Notes: a model not told the origin generated them from the sequence alone. DNA of 64,000 nucleotides from Candidatus Protistibacter heckmannii (GCA_025050535.1 JALBVF010000001.1:372001-436000); one strand, 5' to 3'; counted from the stretch's first letter, positions 18,973 through 32,690 are shown. Program-made: numbers and translations.

Positions 18973-20064
18973 TCACTCCTGGTCTTCGCTCCCGACCTTC
19001 GCTCTGGCTGGATCCAGCGGCCAGCCAGGGCAGGACAGGGTCACGCGCGAGCCGCGCACTTCCAGACGCGCCGGCGCGCCGACCGGCAGGGTCAGCTTGC
19101 AGGGGATGTGGCCGAACTCCAGACCGCTGAGGATGGGCACGCTGCCGCGCGCAAGCGCGCGCGTGGGGCTGGGACTCGCCGGCCCGTCGCTCAGGGCGGC
19201 CCGCACGCCTCCGGCGGCGGCCTCGAAGGGCGAAGGCGAGCGCCGGGCCGAGGGGCGAGGAGCGCGCAGACTGCCGCGGACATTATCAAGCGCGGCGGCC
19301 AGGTCGTAGCCATGCTCATAACCGTGCTCGCCCGGCGAGGCCAGGCGGTAGCCCGAGACGTCGCCCACGATGATGGCGCCCTGGTTCCAGAGCACGCCGG
19401 CGTCGAGCAGCTGCAGCAGCATGCGTTCGATGCGGTAGGGATGCTCGTTGATATCTTCGATGAAGAGGATGCCGCCCTCCACGCGGGGCAGCCAGGGCGT
19501 GCCGATCAGGCTGCAGAGCATGGCGAGGTTGCCGCCCCAGAGCATGCCCTCGGCGCTCAGGTTGTCCTGGCGCATGCCGCAGTCCCAGGCGAGTTCGACG
19601 CGCTGCGCGAAGGCGCCCTCGAAGCTGGCGAGCATTTCGAGGTTGAGCTGTTCGCGGCTCAGGTCTGGCACGAGCATGGGCCCCGCGAGGCTGGCCACAC
19701 CGTGGCTGAGCAGGCCCATCTGCAGCGCGGTGATGTCGCTGTGGCCGATGAAGGCGAAGGGCTTGTGGAACGCACGCGCGGCGATGGCTGGAAAGTCGAT
19801 GCGCGAGAGAAGCCGGCTCGCGCCGTAGCCGCCGCGGATGGCCATGACCATGTCGACGTCGTCGGGCAGGCACGCGAGCGCATTGAGTTCGGCGAGGCGC
19901 TCCTCGTCGGTGCCGGCGAAGCGCTGGTGGCGGCGCTCGATGCAGGCCTCGTTGCCGACGGCGTGGCCCATGGCGCGTAGGCGTTCGACGCCGCGGCGCG
20001 CCTCGGCCGGATCGGCGGGCGGCGCGGACGGTGCGATGAGGTGGATGTTCAGCTGTCGGATCAT
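18973..20064 (-). CDS. ldcA: LD-carboxypeptidase with in-frame insertion
   Basis: A 363-residue muramoyl-tetrapeptide carboxypeptidase (peptidase S66), which removes the terminal D-Ala during cytoplasmic murein recycling. The nucleophile Ser is in FIGHSDITALQ, the Glu in ILFIEDINEHPYRIERML, and the His in LEFGHIPCKLTLPVG, completing the Ser-Glu-His triad. Between ALDNVRGSL and RGSVPILSG there is a low-complexity Arg/Ala/Ser/Pro-rich insert of about 43 residues that family members of about 310-320 residues lack. Despite this the frame is open. It follows tadA by 6 bp and is likely co-transcribed. Confidence 0.9.
   Translation of the reverse strand: MIRQLNIHLIAPSAPPADPAEARRGVERLRAMGHAVGNEACIERRHQRFAGTDEERLAELNALACLPDDVDMVMAIRGGYGASRLLSRIDFPAIAARAFHKPFAFIGHSDITALQMGLLSHGVASLAGPMLVPDLSREQLNLEMLASFEGAFAQRVELAWDCGMRQDNLSAEGMLWGGNLAMLCSLIGTPWLPRVEGGILFIEDINEHPYRIERMLLQLLDAGVLWNQGAIIVGDVSGYRLASPGEHGYEHGYDLAAALDNVRGSLRAPRPSARRSPSPFEAAAGGVRAALSDGPASPSPTRALARGSVPILSGLEFGHIPCKLTLPVGAPARLEVRGSRVTLSCPGWPLDPARAKVGSEDQE
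19150..19270 (-). repeat. In-frame insert in ldcA flanked by 8-bp direct repeats
   Basis: CTGCCGCG occurs at 19142-19149 and again at 19271-19278, 129 bp (43 codons) apart, exactly bounding the low-complexity segment absent from typical LdcA. The segment contains imperfect inverted repeats (around CTCGCCGGCCCG and CGCCGGGCCGAG). This could be a small palindromic element that inserted with an 8-bp target duplication, or an expanded loop. No second copy was found in the window. Confidence 0.4.
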
Positions 20065-20070
20065 GGCGAG

Positions 20071-22547
<2,477 letters not shown>

Positions 22548-22644
22548 TAAGCGGGAACAAGCAGAAACAAGAAGGGAAACGCAGCAGCAGATTCAGCAGC
22601 AAACGCAGCACACAAAACAGCAGTCCATACCAGGAGACAAAACA

Positions 22645-23819
22645 ATGAAAGCCTTTCGTTCGCAGGCTGTCTGTCCGATCTTCCGCGCCGCCTTGGCTGG
22701 CGCGGCCGCGCATGCCCAGACCGTCAAGATCGCATTCATCGATCCGTTCTCGGGCGTGATGGCGCCGCTGGCCGCCAACCAGCTGCACAGCTGGCAGTAC
22801 GTGGCCCAGGTCGCCAACGAGAAGAACTGGGCCGGCGGCCCCAAGTTTGAAGTCATCGGCTTCGACAACAAGCTCTCGCCGCAAGAGACCACCAACGTGC
22901 TCAAGCAGGCCATCGACCAGGGCATCCGCTACGTCGTCAAGGGCAACGGCTCGGGCGCCGCGAACGCGCTGATCGACGCCATCTCCAAGTACAACGAACG
23001 CAACCCCGGCAAGGAAATCCTGTACCTGAACTACACTGCGGTGGATCCCGACTTCACCAACGCCAAGTGCATGTACTAGCACTTCCGCCTCGACGCCCAC
23101 TCCGACATGAAGATGGAGGCGCTGACCACCTATCTGGCCAAGCAGAAGGACGTGAAGAAGGTCTACCTGCTCAACCAGAACTACCAGTTCGGCCATCAGG
23201 TCGCGCGCGCCGCCAAGGAATACCTGTCCCGCAAGCACCCCGACATCCAGATCGTCGGTGAAGACCTGCATCTGCTCACCCAGTTGAAGGACTTCTCACC
23301 CTACGTCGCCAAGATCAAGGCCGCCAAGGAAGCCAACCTCGCCGCCAACTTCTAAACCTACACGCCGGCACCACCGGCGTGCCCACCGCGATGAGCTCGG
23401 CCGGCGAAGGCCGCGTGAAGGTGGTCGGCTACTGGAATCCGAACAGCTCCAAGGTCACCGGCCAGGACATCGTCGAGGGCTACAAGAAGAAGTACAACGA
23501 CGACTACTACACCATGGCCACCTACACCGGCATCGCGATGCTGGCCAAGGCCTTCAAGGAAACCAAGTCCATCGAGCCGGTCGCCGTCGCCAAGGCCATG
23601 GAGGGCATGACCCTCAAGAGCCTGAACTGCGAAGTCACCATGCGCAAGGAAGACCACCAGATGCTGCAGTCGCTGCTGATCAACACCTGGACCAAGCGCG
23701 ACGGCAAGCTCGTCAAGTACGACCAGGAAAACACCGGCTACGGCTTCAAGGAAGACGAATTCCTCCCGGCCTACATCGCCACGCAGCCGACTTCCTGCCA
23801 GATGAAGCGTCCGGGCTGA
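22645..23819 (+). pseudogene. Branched-chain-type ABC transporter substrate-binding protein, broken
   Basis: The gene begins with a shortened signal peptide ending AAAHAQ, then VKIAFIDPFSGVMAPLAANQL, typical of LivJ/LivK-like periplasmic binding proteins. A TAG at 23077 replaces an expected Gln (KCMY-Q-HFRLDAHSDMKME). After KAAKEANLAANF a block of sequence is missing, a TAA (Tyr expected) follows at 23353, and the frame shifts within a short palindrome. The C-terminal part VPTAMSSAGEGRVKVVGYWNP runs to a TGA at 23817-23819. The ribosome-binding site (AGGAGA) is intact. The probable ligand is a carboxylate or its derivative, judging from the downstream catabolic genes. Confidence 0.87.
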
Positions 23820-23968
23820 GGCGACGCATGACAGGCCGCTGCGCATTTCGCAGCACCGCCCGCCGCTCTCCAGCGGCGGTGGCGGCCGAACTTTCCCAGG
23901 CGCATCGTGTCCGCGCATGCCCCGCATGCGCGGCGCGCCTGACTACCTGACCGGTTGACTGGATCCAG

Positions 23969-24763
23969 ATGGAATTTTTTCTAATTACCACCTTGAACGG
24001 CCTGAGCTACGGGCTCCTGCTGTTCATGCTGTCCTCTGGGCTGACGATCACCCTCTCCCTGATGGGTGTGCTCAATTTCGCGCATGCGAGCTTCTACATG
24101 GTCGGCGCCTACGTCGCCTACATCGTCAGCAAGGCGGTTGGCTTGCTCGGCGCCCTGGTGGAGCGCTACGGCCTGCGCCGCGTGCATAAATACGGCCCAA
24201 TCCCCGAACTGCTGCTGACCCTCGGCATCGCCTATCTGATCGCCGAGGGCGTCAAGCTGGTCTTCGGCCTGCCCGCCGTGCCCTACCGGGTTCCGGCCGC
24301 GCTCGACGGCCCGATGTTCTCCCTGTATTCCACCTCCTTCCCGACCTATCGCGGCTTCATGATGGGCGTGTTGCTCTTCATGCTGCTGTCGGTCTACCTG
24401 CTGATCAAGCGCACCCGCATCGGCCTGGTTATCCAGGCGGCGCTGACCCATCCCGACATGGTCGAGGCCCTGGGCCACAACGTGCCGCGCTTGCAGATGT
24501 TGGTCTTCGGCGGCATGGGTTCGCTCGCCGGCGCCTTCCTGGCCTCCATTCTGATCGGCCTGATCCAGACCTTCGCGATCACGCCCGACTATTCCATGCT
24601 CGACTTCTTCAACATGATCGGCGCGCACGTCAGAGCCGATTCCGCGATGGGCAGCCTCTGGAAGCTGAAGATTTCGCAGGTTGGGCCGGTGCTGCCCTTC
24701 CTGCTGCTGGTGCTCGTTCTGATCTTCAGGCCGCGCGGCCTGCTCGGCACGCGGGAGGCCTGA
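23969..24763 (+). pseudogene. livH: Branched-chain-type ABC permease LivH, open frame with internal deletions
   Basis: The frame is open for 264 residues, but family members are about 300 or more. The N-terminus (LNGLSYGLLLFMLSSGLTITLSLMGVLNFAHASFYMVGAY) is normal. A membrane segment between SKAV and GLLGALVERYGL appears lost. Also, LQMLVFGG joins directly to MGSLAGAFLAS, where the family has about 40 residues covering another membrane segment. Both losses are in frame. The protein would have the wrong topology, so I class it as a pseudogene despite the open frame. It lies in the operon between the binding protein and livM. Confidence 0.7.
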
Positions 24764-24764
24764 G

Positions 24765-26015
24765 ATGAATCACGCCACCACCTCCCAGGACCTGCCCATG
24801 CAGGCCGCGAGCCGCCAGACGATGAAATACACCCCCATCAACCTGGGCCGCTATCTGCTCTGGGGCGTCACCGCCTTGATCATGCTGGTGCTGCCGCTGA
24901 TCTTCAAATCCAGTTTCGCGCTCACGCTGATGTCGCAGATGGGCACGATGATCATCTTCGCGCTCGCCTACAACATGCTGCTCGGCCAGTCCGGCATGCT
25001 CTCCTTCGGCCACGCGATCTACTCGGGCATGGGCGCGATCTTCACCGTGCGCCTGCTCAACATGATCGGCAAAGGTCAGGTCTTCGTGCCGCTGCCGCTC
25101 ATGCCGCTGGTCGGCGGTATCGCCGGCGCGGGCTTCGGCCTCATCTTCGGCTACGTGACCACCAAGAAGGTAGGCACGCCCTTCGCCATGATCACGCTGG
25201 GCCTGGGCGAGATGGTGTACGCCGCCTCGCTGATGTTCCCCGACTTCTTTGGCGGGGAAGGCGGCGTCACCACCGACCGCAGCGCGCACCAGAACTTCCT
25301 GGGCCTCACCTTCGACGCAGACGCCGCTGGGCCGCATCGCCAACGCCGTGCGCGACAATCCCGAGCGGGCCGAATTCGTAGGCTACAACACCCAGCGGGT
25401 GCGCTGGTTCACGCTGATCCTCTCGGCCTTCTTCGCCGGTGTCGGTGGCGCGCTCAACGGCATCAACTTCGAGATCGTCTCAGTCGAGAACGTCTCCGCC
25501 GTGCGCTCCGGCGGTATGCTGCTGGCCACCGTGATCGGCGGCGCGGGCTTCTTCTTCGGTCCCATCCTCGGCGCCTGCCTGTTCATGTTCTTCGTCGTCG
25601 CGCTGTCCGACTACTCCAAGGCCTGGCTGCTCTACCTGGGCCTGTTCTTCACGCTGATGATCCTCTTCGCACCGGGCGGGCTCGCCAGCCTCATCCTCAT
25701 GCAGCTCCCGGCCATCGCCAAGCGCCAGTTCCGGCGCCTGGTCAAGCACTACTTGAAGACCTGCGGCGCGGCCCTGATCCTGATGGCGGCGATGATCCTC
25801 ACGGTGGAGATGACCTACAAGCTCGTCGGCGACAGCGCCGACGGCGCAGCCATGACCCTCATCGGCATCCCGCTGGACGTCGCGAATGTCACGCCCTTGG
25901 TCGTCGCGGGCGTGCTCTGGATCGTCGGCAGCGTGCTCTTCCAGATCACGCGCATGGAGCTGCTCAAGGTGTGGAACGCGGTCCAACAAGACATCCATAC
26001 GGAGGGCGGCGCATG
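24765..26015 (+). pseudogene. livM: Branched-chain-type ABC permease LivM, deletion and frameshift
   Basis: The start overlaps the region right after livH (1 bp gap). The N-terminal half is readable: IIFALAYNMLLGQSGMLSFGHAIYSGMGAIF and GTPFAMITLGLGEMVYAASLMFPDFFGGEGGV. At about 25318, after NFLGLTFDADAA, the frame changes and a membrane segment expected before TPLGRIANAVRDNPERAEFVGYN is missing. The second half VGGALNGINFEIVSVENVSAVRSGG and later membrane segments are readable to a TGA overlapping livG. A translocation pathway cannot be formed. Confidence 0.85.
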
Positions 26016-26727
26016 AACAACGTCGTCAACATGAAGCCCGAACTCGCGCTCGAACTCACCGACGTCCACAAGAAGTTCGGCCAGACCGCCATCATCCGCG
26101 GCGTCAACCTGTCCATCTCCAAGGGCGAGCGCCATGCGCTGATCGGCCCCAACGGCGCGGGCACGTCGACCACCTTCAACCTGATCTCGGGCCGCTTCGC
26201 GCCAACCTGCGGGCGGGTCTTGCTCAACGGCAAGAGCATCGCCGGCAAGCAGCCCTTTGAAATCAACCGCATGGGCCTGTCGCGCAGCTTCCAGATCACC
26301 AACATCTTCCACCGCCTCTCGGTGTTCGAGAACATCCGCTGCGAGGTGCTCTGGTCGCTAGGCTAACAAGTATTAATTCTGGCACCGCCTTGGCACGCTG
26401 CGCGACGCAAAGGAACTCGCCGATCAGGTGCTCGAGGAGATCGGCATCACCATCGCCGGCGGCGCCGAAGTCATCCTGCTCGACGAGCCCACCGCCGGCA
26501 TGAGCCGCTCCGAATCCGACCATGCGGTGGAGATGATCCGCCGCATCACCGAGGGCAAGACCCTCGTCATGGTCGAGCAGGACATGAGCGTGGTCTTCGG
26601 CCTCGCGGACCGCATCTCGGTGCTGGTCTACGGCGAAGTCATCGCCACCGACACGCCGGCGGCGATCCGGGCGAACCAGAAGGTCAAGGAAGCCTATCTG
26701 GGCAAGATGCTAGAGGAGTCTCACTGA
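26013..26727 (+). pseudogene. livG: ABC transporter ATPase LivG, stop, frameshift and lost signature motif
   Basis: The Walker A motif reads GPNGAGTST instead of GPNGAGKST, losing the catalytic Lys. A TAA at about 26364 (Tyr expected after EVLWSLG) is followed by a one-base insertion. Further on, LADQVLEEIGITIAGGAEVILLDEPTAGMS shows that the segment carrying the ABC signature (about 30 residues including LSxGDQ) has been deleted in frame before Walker B. The C-terminus GKMLEESH is normal and the TGA overlaps the livF ATG. Several independent lesions make this a clear pseudogene. Confidence 0.9.
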
Positions 26728-27401
26728 TGTCCATGCTGCAAGTCCAAGGCCTGCACGCCTTCTACGGAAAGAGCCACATCCTGCACGGCGTCGACCTCCA
26801 CGTGGAGGAGGGCGAGATCGTCGCGCTGCTGGGCCGCAATGGCGTGGGCCGCTCCACGCTCGCCAAGACCGTCATGGGCATGGTCGACGGCCGCGGCTCG
26901 GCCAAATTCCGCGGCAGCGAACTGCTCGGTAAGAAGCCCTTCGAGATCGCTTACGAAGGCCTGGGCTACGTGCCCGAGAACCACGACATCTTCCCGACAC
27001 TGACCGTGCACTAAAATCTGGTGCTCGGCCAGAAGAAGGCCAAGGGCCGCGCGCCGCGCTGGTCCTTCGAGGACATGTACCGGATCTTCCCGCGCCTGCT
27101 CTCGGGCGGCGAGCAGCAGATGCTCACGCTGTGCCGCACGCTCATGGGCGACCCCGACCTGATCATGATCGACGAGCCAACCGAGGGGCTCGCGCCGAAG
27201 ATCGTCGAACTGGTCAGCGAATATTTGAAGGAACTGAAGAACTGGGGTATTTCAGACCTGCTGGTGGAAAAGAAACTGGCGATCGCGCTGGACATCTCGC
27301 AACGGGTCTACATCATGGGCCACGGCGCGATCGTGTTCGAGGGAACGCCGGCGGACCTCAAGAGCAATGCGAAGGTCTGCGAGGAATGGCTCGAGGTCTG
27401 A
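26727..27401 (+). pseudogene. livF: ABC transporter ATPase LivF, mutated P-loop and stop
   Basis: The start MSMLQVQGLHAFYGKSHILHGVDL is typical for LivF. The Walker A motif is GRNGVGRST, with Arg in place of the essential Lys. A TAA at 27012 replaces the Gln of TVH-Q-NLVLGQ. About ten residues appear missing between MYRIFPRL and the signature LSGGEQQML. Walker B (LIMIDEPTEGLAPKIVELV) and the C-terminus are intact. The gene overlaps livG (TGATG). Both ATPases of the transporter have lost the P-loop Lys independently. Confidence 0.9.
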
Positions 27402-27444
27402 GAAGGCTTCGGGACGAATTGGATTCATTACAACTGGAAAATCG

Positions 27445-29545
27445 ATGACTGCTGAATATCGCGTACAGGACGGCGTCGCCGTCATTACCCTGAGCAACCC
27501 GCCCGTCAACGGGCTTGGCCATAGCACCCGCCTGGGCATCACCGAGGGCCTGAAGAAGGCCCTGGACGACAAGGGCGTGAGCGCCGTGGTCATCACCGGC
27601 GCCGGCAAGGCCTTCTCCGGCGGCGCCGACATCCGCGAGTTCGGCACCCCGAAGGCGATCCAGGAGCCGAACCTGCTCTCCGTGATCAAGTACATCGAGA
27701 ACAGCCCCAAGCCCGTCGTCGCCGCGATCCATTCCGTCGCCATGGGCGGTGGCCTGGAGCTGGCCATGGGCTGCAACTACCGCGTCACCGCCGCCGGCGC
27801 GCAGATCGCGCTGCCCGAGGTAAAGCTCGGCGTACTGCCTGGCGCGGGCGGCACCCAGCGCCTGCCGCGCCTGCTCGGCCTGGAAGCCGCGATGAACATG
27901 ATCGTCTCCGGCGAAGCCGTGAAGTCCGAGAAGCTCGCCGGCACGTCGCTCTTCGACAAGATAGCCACCTCGCCCGAGAGTCTGATGGAGGAGACCATCG
28001 CCTTCGCCAAGGAAAAAGCCGCCAAGGGCGGCCCGCATCCCAAGGTGCGCGACATCAAGATCAAGCATCCGAGCGCCGAAGGTTTCATCGGCTTCTCGCG
28101 CAACATCGTGGGTGCCATCGCCAAGAACTATCCGGCGCCGCACAAGTGCGTGGATGCGGTGGAAGCCTCCGTCAGCAAGAAGTTCGACGAAGGCATGAAG
28201 ATCGAGCGCGAGGCCTTCATCAACCTGATGATGACGCCAGAATCGCGGGCCCTGCGCCATGCCTTCTTCGCCGAGCGCGCGGCCTCCAAGATCGCCGACG
28301 TGCCCGAGGACACCCCGACGCGCAAGATCGCCAACGTGGCGGTCATCGGCGCGGGCACCATGGGCGGGCGGCATCACCATGAACTTTCTGAACGCCGGCG
28401 TGCCCGTGATCATGCTCGAAATGAAGCAGGAAGCCATGGACCGCGGCGTCGCCACCATCCGCAAGAACTACGAGAACACCGCCAAGAAGGGCAAGCTCAC
28501 GGCCGAGCAGGTCGAGGAGCGCATGGGCCTGCTCAAGACCACGCTCTCGTATGACGACATCGGCCAGGCCGACATCGTCATCGAAGCCGTGTTCGAGGAA
28601 ATGGGCGTCAAGGAAGCCGTGTTCAAGAGGCTCGACGAAGTGATGAAGCCCGGCGCGATTCTGGCCTCCAACACCTCAACCCTGGACGTGGACAAGATCG
28701 CTGCCTTCACCAAGCGTCCGCAGGACGTGATCGGCACGCACTTCTTCAGCCCCGCCAACGTGATGAAGCTGCTGGAAGTCGTGCGCGGCAAGGAAACCGC
28801 CAAGGACGTGCTGGCGACCGTGATGCAGATCTCCAATAAGATCAAGAAGACCGCCGTGGTCTCGGGCGTCTGCGACGGCTTCATCGGCAACCGCATGATC
28901 GAGCAGTATAGCCGCCAGGCCGGCTTCCTGCTCGAAGAGGGCGCGCTGCCTGAGCAGGTGGACAAGGCGATCGAGAAATTCGGCTTTGCCATGGGCCCCT
29001 TCCGCATGGGCGACCTGGCCGGCAACGACATCGGCTGGGCGATCCGCAAGCGCCGCTACGTCGAGAAGCCCGAGGTCAGCTATTCCAAGACCGCCGACAA
29101 GCTCTGCGAAATGGTCCGCTACGGCCAGAAGACCGGCGCCGGCTGGTATGACTACAAGCCGGGCGACCGCAAGGCCTATCCCTCGCAGTTGGTCAACGAC
29201 ATGGTCGTGGCCCACTCTAAGGACATCGGCATCGAGCGCCGCAAGATCACCGACGACGAAATCGTCGAACGCCTGGTCTTCGCCCTGGTGAACGAAGGCG
29301 CGAAGATCCTCGAGGAAGGCATCGCCGCCAAGGCCTCGGACATCGACATCGTCTACCTCACCGGCTACGGCTTCCCGATCTTCCGCGGCGGCCCGATGCT
29401 CTACGCCGACCAGGTCGGCCTCTACAACATCGTGACCGCTATGCACAAGTACGCCAAGGCGGCGCACGCCGAGCGCCAGAAGGGCGCCTGGGAGCCTGCG
29501 CCGCTGCTCGCGAAGTTGGCCGCCGAAGGCAAGACCTTCAACTGA
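27445..29545 (+). pseudogene. Bifunctional enoyl-CoA hydratase / 3-hydroxyacyl-CoA dehydrogenase, frameshifted
   Basis: The N-terminal crotonase domain is well conserved, with the oxyanion-hole segments FSGGADIREFG and AIHSVAMGGGLELAMGCNYR and the catalytic Glu region LPEVKLGVLPGAGGTQRLPR. The second half is the NAD-dependent dehydrogenase with ASNTSTLDVDKIA, IGTHFFSPANVMKLLEVV and CDGFIGNRM. One extra G near 28370 breaks the frame inside the NAD-binding loop (GAGTMGGGIT). Everything else is intact, so this is a recent single lesion or conceivably a sequencing error. It would perform beta-oxidation steps two and three in the cytoplasm. The gene follows livF by 43 bp. Confidence 0.9.
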
Positions 29546-29574
29546 ACGCAACCGAATTCGAGACTGGAACCATC

Positions 29575-30753
29575 ATGACAGACGCCGTTATCGTATCCAC
29601 CGCCCGAACCGGCCTGGCCAAGAGCTGGAAGGGCGCCTTCAACATGACCCACGGCGCCACCCTCGGCGGCCACGTGGTGCATCACGCCATCACCCGCGCC
29701 GGCATCGAGCACGGCGAAGTGGAGGACATCCTCATGGGCTGCGCCAATCCCGAAGGCGCGACCGGCGCGAACATCGCGCGCCAGATCGCGCTTCGCGCCG
29801 GCTGTCCGGTGAGCGTGCCGGGCGCCACCGTCAACCGCTTCTGCTCCTCGGGCCTGCAGACCATCGCCATGGCCGCGCAGCGCGTGATCGCCGGCGAGGG
29901 CGACATCTTCGTGGCCGGCGGCGTGGAGAGCATTTCCTGCGTGCAGCAGGAAATGAACCGCCACATGCTCGCCGAGGGCTGGCTCAACCAGAACAAGCCC
30001 GAAATCTACTGGAGCATGCTGCAGACCGCCGAGATGGTCGCCAAGCGTTACAAAATCCCGCGCGAAGTGCAGGATGAATACGGCGTGGAAAGCCAGCACC
30101 GCGCGTCGGCCTCGCGCGAGCTGGGCCGCTTCAAGGAAGAGATCGTGCCGATGACGGTGCTGGCCGGCGTGGCCGACGCCAAGAGCGGCCGCCTGATGAC
30201 CAAGGAAGTCACGATCGACGCCGACGAAGGCATCCGCTCCGACACCACCTACGAAGGCGTCTCCAAGATCCGCCCGGCGCTGCCCGGCGGCGTGATCGCG
30301 GCCGGCAACGCCAGCCAGTTCTCCGACGGCGCCTCCGCCGCGGTGATCATGAACGCCAAGACCGCCGAGCAGAAGGGCCTCAAGCCCCTGGGCATCTTCC
30401 GCGGCTTCACCGTGGCCGGCTGCGAGCCAGACGAAATGGGCATCGGCCCGATCTACGCGATCCCCAAGCTGCTGCAGAAGACCGGCTTGAAGATCGACGA
30501 CATCGGTCTGTGGGAGATCAACGAGGCCTTCGCCGTGCAGGTGATCTACTGCCGCGACAAGCTTGGCATCCCCAATGACCGCCTGAACGTGGACGGCGGC
30601 GCCATCGCCGTGGGCCATCCCTACGGCGTCACCGGCGCGCGCCTGGTCGGCCATGCGCTGATCGAAGGCAAGCGCCGCGGCGTGAAGTACGTGGTCGTAA
30701 CCATGTGCATCGGCGGTGGCCAGGGCGCGGCCGGCCTGTTCGAAGTGGTCTGA
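29575..30753 (+). CDS. Acetyl-CoA C-acyltransferase (thiolase)
   Basis: A 392-residue thiolase of the beta-oxidation type, cleaving 3-ketoacyl-CoA with CoA. The nucleophilic Cys is C90 in [11 protein letters not shown]. The C-terminal catalytic residues are in [16 protein letters not shown] (His) and [15 protein letters not shown] (Cys). Length is normal and no lesion is seen, making it one of the few intact genes of the catabolic operon. It follows the bifunctional hydratase/dehydrogenase by 29 bp. Confidence 0.93.
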   Translation: MTDAVIVSTARTGLAKSWKGAFNMTHGATLGGHVVHHAITRAGIEHGEVEDILMGCANPEGATGANIARQIALRAGCPVSVPGATVNRFCSSGLQTIAMAAQRVIAGEGDIFVAGGVESISCVQQEMNRHMLAEGWLNQNKPEIYWSMLQTAEMVAKRYKIPREVQDEYGVESQHRASASRELGRFKEEIVPMTVLAGVADAKSGRLMTKEVTIDADEGIRSDTTYEGVSKIRPALPGGVIAAGNASQFSDGASAAVIMNAKTAEQKGLKPLGIFRGFTVAGCEPDEMGIGPIYAIPKLLQKTGLKIDDIGLWEINEAFAVQVIYCRDKLGIPNDRLNVDGGAIAVGHPYGVTGARLVGHALIEGKRRGVKYVVVTMCIGGGQGAAGLFEVV

Positions 30754-30769
30754 GCGGGGCGGAACGGAC

Positions 30770-32599
30770 GTGTCTTTGCTTCTGTCGCGGCGGGATCTCG
30801 AATTCCTGCTCTATGAATGGCTGGATGCGGAGGGCATGACCCACTATCCGCGTTTCGCCGAACACAGCCGGGAAACCTTCGATGCCGGCTGGACACCTGC
30901 GAACAGATCGCCGCCGATCTGTTCGCGCCATACAACAAGAAAAACGACCAGAAGGAGCCGCACGCGGTGCTGCAGCCCGACGGCTCGGTACGCGTGGAGA
31001 TGATCCCCGAGGTCAAGACCGAACTGGACGTATTCTGCCAGGCCGGCCTGATGGCGGCGGTGCAGGACTTCGAGCGCGGCGGCATGCAGCTGCCCTGCAT
31101 GATGGAGAAGGCTGGCTTCGTCTGGTTCAAGGCGGCCAACGTCGGGACGAGCTCCTATCCCTTCCTGACCATCGGTAACACCAACACCCTGCTCAAGTGC
31201 GGCACGCCGGCGCAGCTCAAGACCTTCGTCGAGCCCGAGCTCGAGGGGCGCTTCTTTGGCACGATGTGCCTCTCCGAGACGCAGGCCGGCTCCTCGCTCT
31301 CCGACATCCTGACGCGGGCCGAGCCCGACGGCGCCGACTTCGAGGGCGATCTGCTGGGCGCGCTACCGCCTGAGCGGCAACAAGATGTGGATTTCTGCGG
31401 GTGAGCATGAGCTCTCGGAGAACATCGTCCACCTCATGCTGGCGAAGATTCCTGGGCCGGACGGCAAGCTGATCCCGGGAGTGAAGGGCATCTCGCTCTT
31501 CATCGTGCCCAAGTATCTGGTGAACGCCGACGGCACGTTCGGCGAGCACAACGACGTGTCCCTGGCCGGCCTGAACCACAAGATGGGCTATCGCGGCACG
31601 ACCAACTGCCTGCTCAATTTTGGCGAGGGCACGATCTACAAGCCGCACGGCAAGGGCGGCACGATCGGCTATCTGGTTGGCGAGCCGCACAAGGGCCTCG
31701 CCAACATGTTCCATATGATGAACGAGGCGCGCATCGGCGTGGGCATGGGCGTGGTGGCGCTCGGCTACACCGGCTATCTGCATGCGCTCGACTATGCCCG
31801 CAACCGGCTGCAGGGCCGCCCGGTGAGCGAGGGCGGCAAGGACGCCGCCGCGCCGCAGGTGAAGATCGTCGAGCATACCGACATCAAGCGCATGCTGCTC
31901 GCGCAGAAGGCCTATGTCGAAGGCGGCATGGCGCTCAATCTCTACTGCGCGAGCCTGGTCGACGTGAAGCGCAACTATCCGGAGCAGGCCCAGCGCAGCG
32001 CACTGCTGCTCGACATCCTCACGCCGATCGCCAAGAGCTGGCCTTCGCAGTGGTGCCTGGAGGCGAGCAGTCTGGCGATCCAGGTGCACGGCGGCTACGG
32101 CTACACCCGCGAATACAACGTCGAGCAGTTCTATCGCGACAACCGCCTGAACCCCATCCACGAGGGAACCCACGGCATCCAGAGCCTGGATCTGCTGGGC
32201 CGCAAGGTGACGATGCGCGAGGGCGCGGCCTTCAAGGCGCTGCTCGAGGAGATCGGCAAGGCGGCGGGCAAGCAGCAGCTCGATGACTATGCCGCGCGGC
32301 TGCAGGCCGCTTGGCAGCGAACCACCAAGGTCACCCAGCATATTTGGAGGGCGGGCGATCCGCAGATGGCGCTCGCCAACGCCAGCGTCTACCTGGAGGC
32401 CTTCGGCCATCTGGTTCTGGCCTGGATCTGGCTGGAGCAGGCGCTGGCGGCGAGCGGCAAGGAAGGCGACTTCTACGCCGGAAAGCTGCACGCCTGCCGC
32501 TATTTCTTCGACTGGGAAGTGCCGAGGACGGGGCCGCAGCTCGATTTGCTCGAATCACTCGACACGGCCACGCTGGAGATGCAGGACGCCTGGTTCTGA
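30770..32599 (+). pseudogene. Acyl-CoA dehydrogenase (long AcdA type), two frameshifts
   Basis: The GTG at 30770 begins SLLLSRRDLEFLLYEWLDAEGMTHYPRF. The frame is lost near 30885 by one base and resumes as LDTCEQIAADLFAPYNKKNDQKEPH. It is lost again near 31365 by a GC dinucleotide slip and resumes as RYRLSGNKMWISAGEHELSENIVHLML. Flavoprotein signatures are clear: FFGTMCLSETQAGSSLSDI and AIQVHGGYGYTREYNVEQFYRDNRLNPIHEGTHGIQ. The length is about 600 residues as in this FAD enzyme subfamily. A 12-bp perfect inverted repeat with a 4-nt loop lies beside the first lesion. It would catalyse the first beta-oxidation step. Confidence 0.9.
30899..30926. repeat. 12-bp perfect inverted repeat beside a frameshift
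   Basis: GCGAACAGATCG and CGATCTGTTCGC are separated by CCGC, about 10-15 bp after the first frameshift of the acyl-CoA dehydrogenase pseudogene. It encodes CEQIAADLFA, which may be ancestral, so its link to the lesion is only suggestive. Confidence 0.75.
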
Positions 32600-32690
32600 A
32601 CCGGGCAGACGCCGACGGCGCAACGGGGCGCTCAACACACATCAGAGCGCGCAGCAGCGCGCCGATCGAATTCAAACCTGGAGAGACGGA

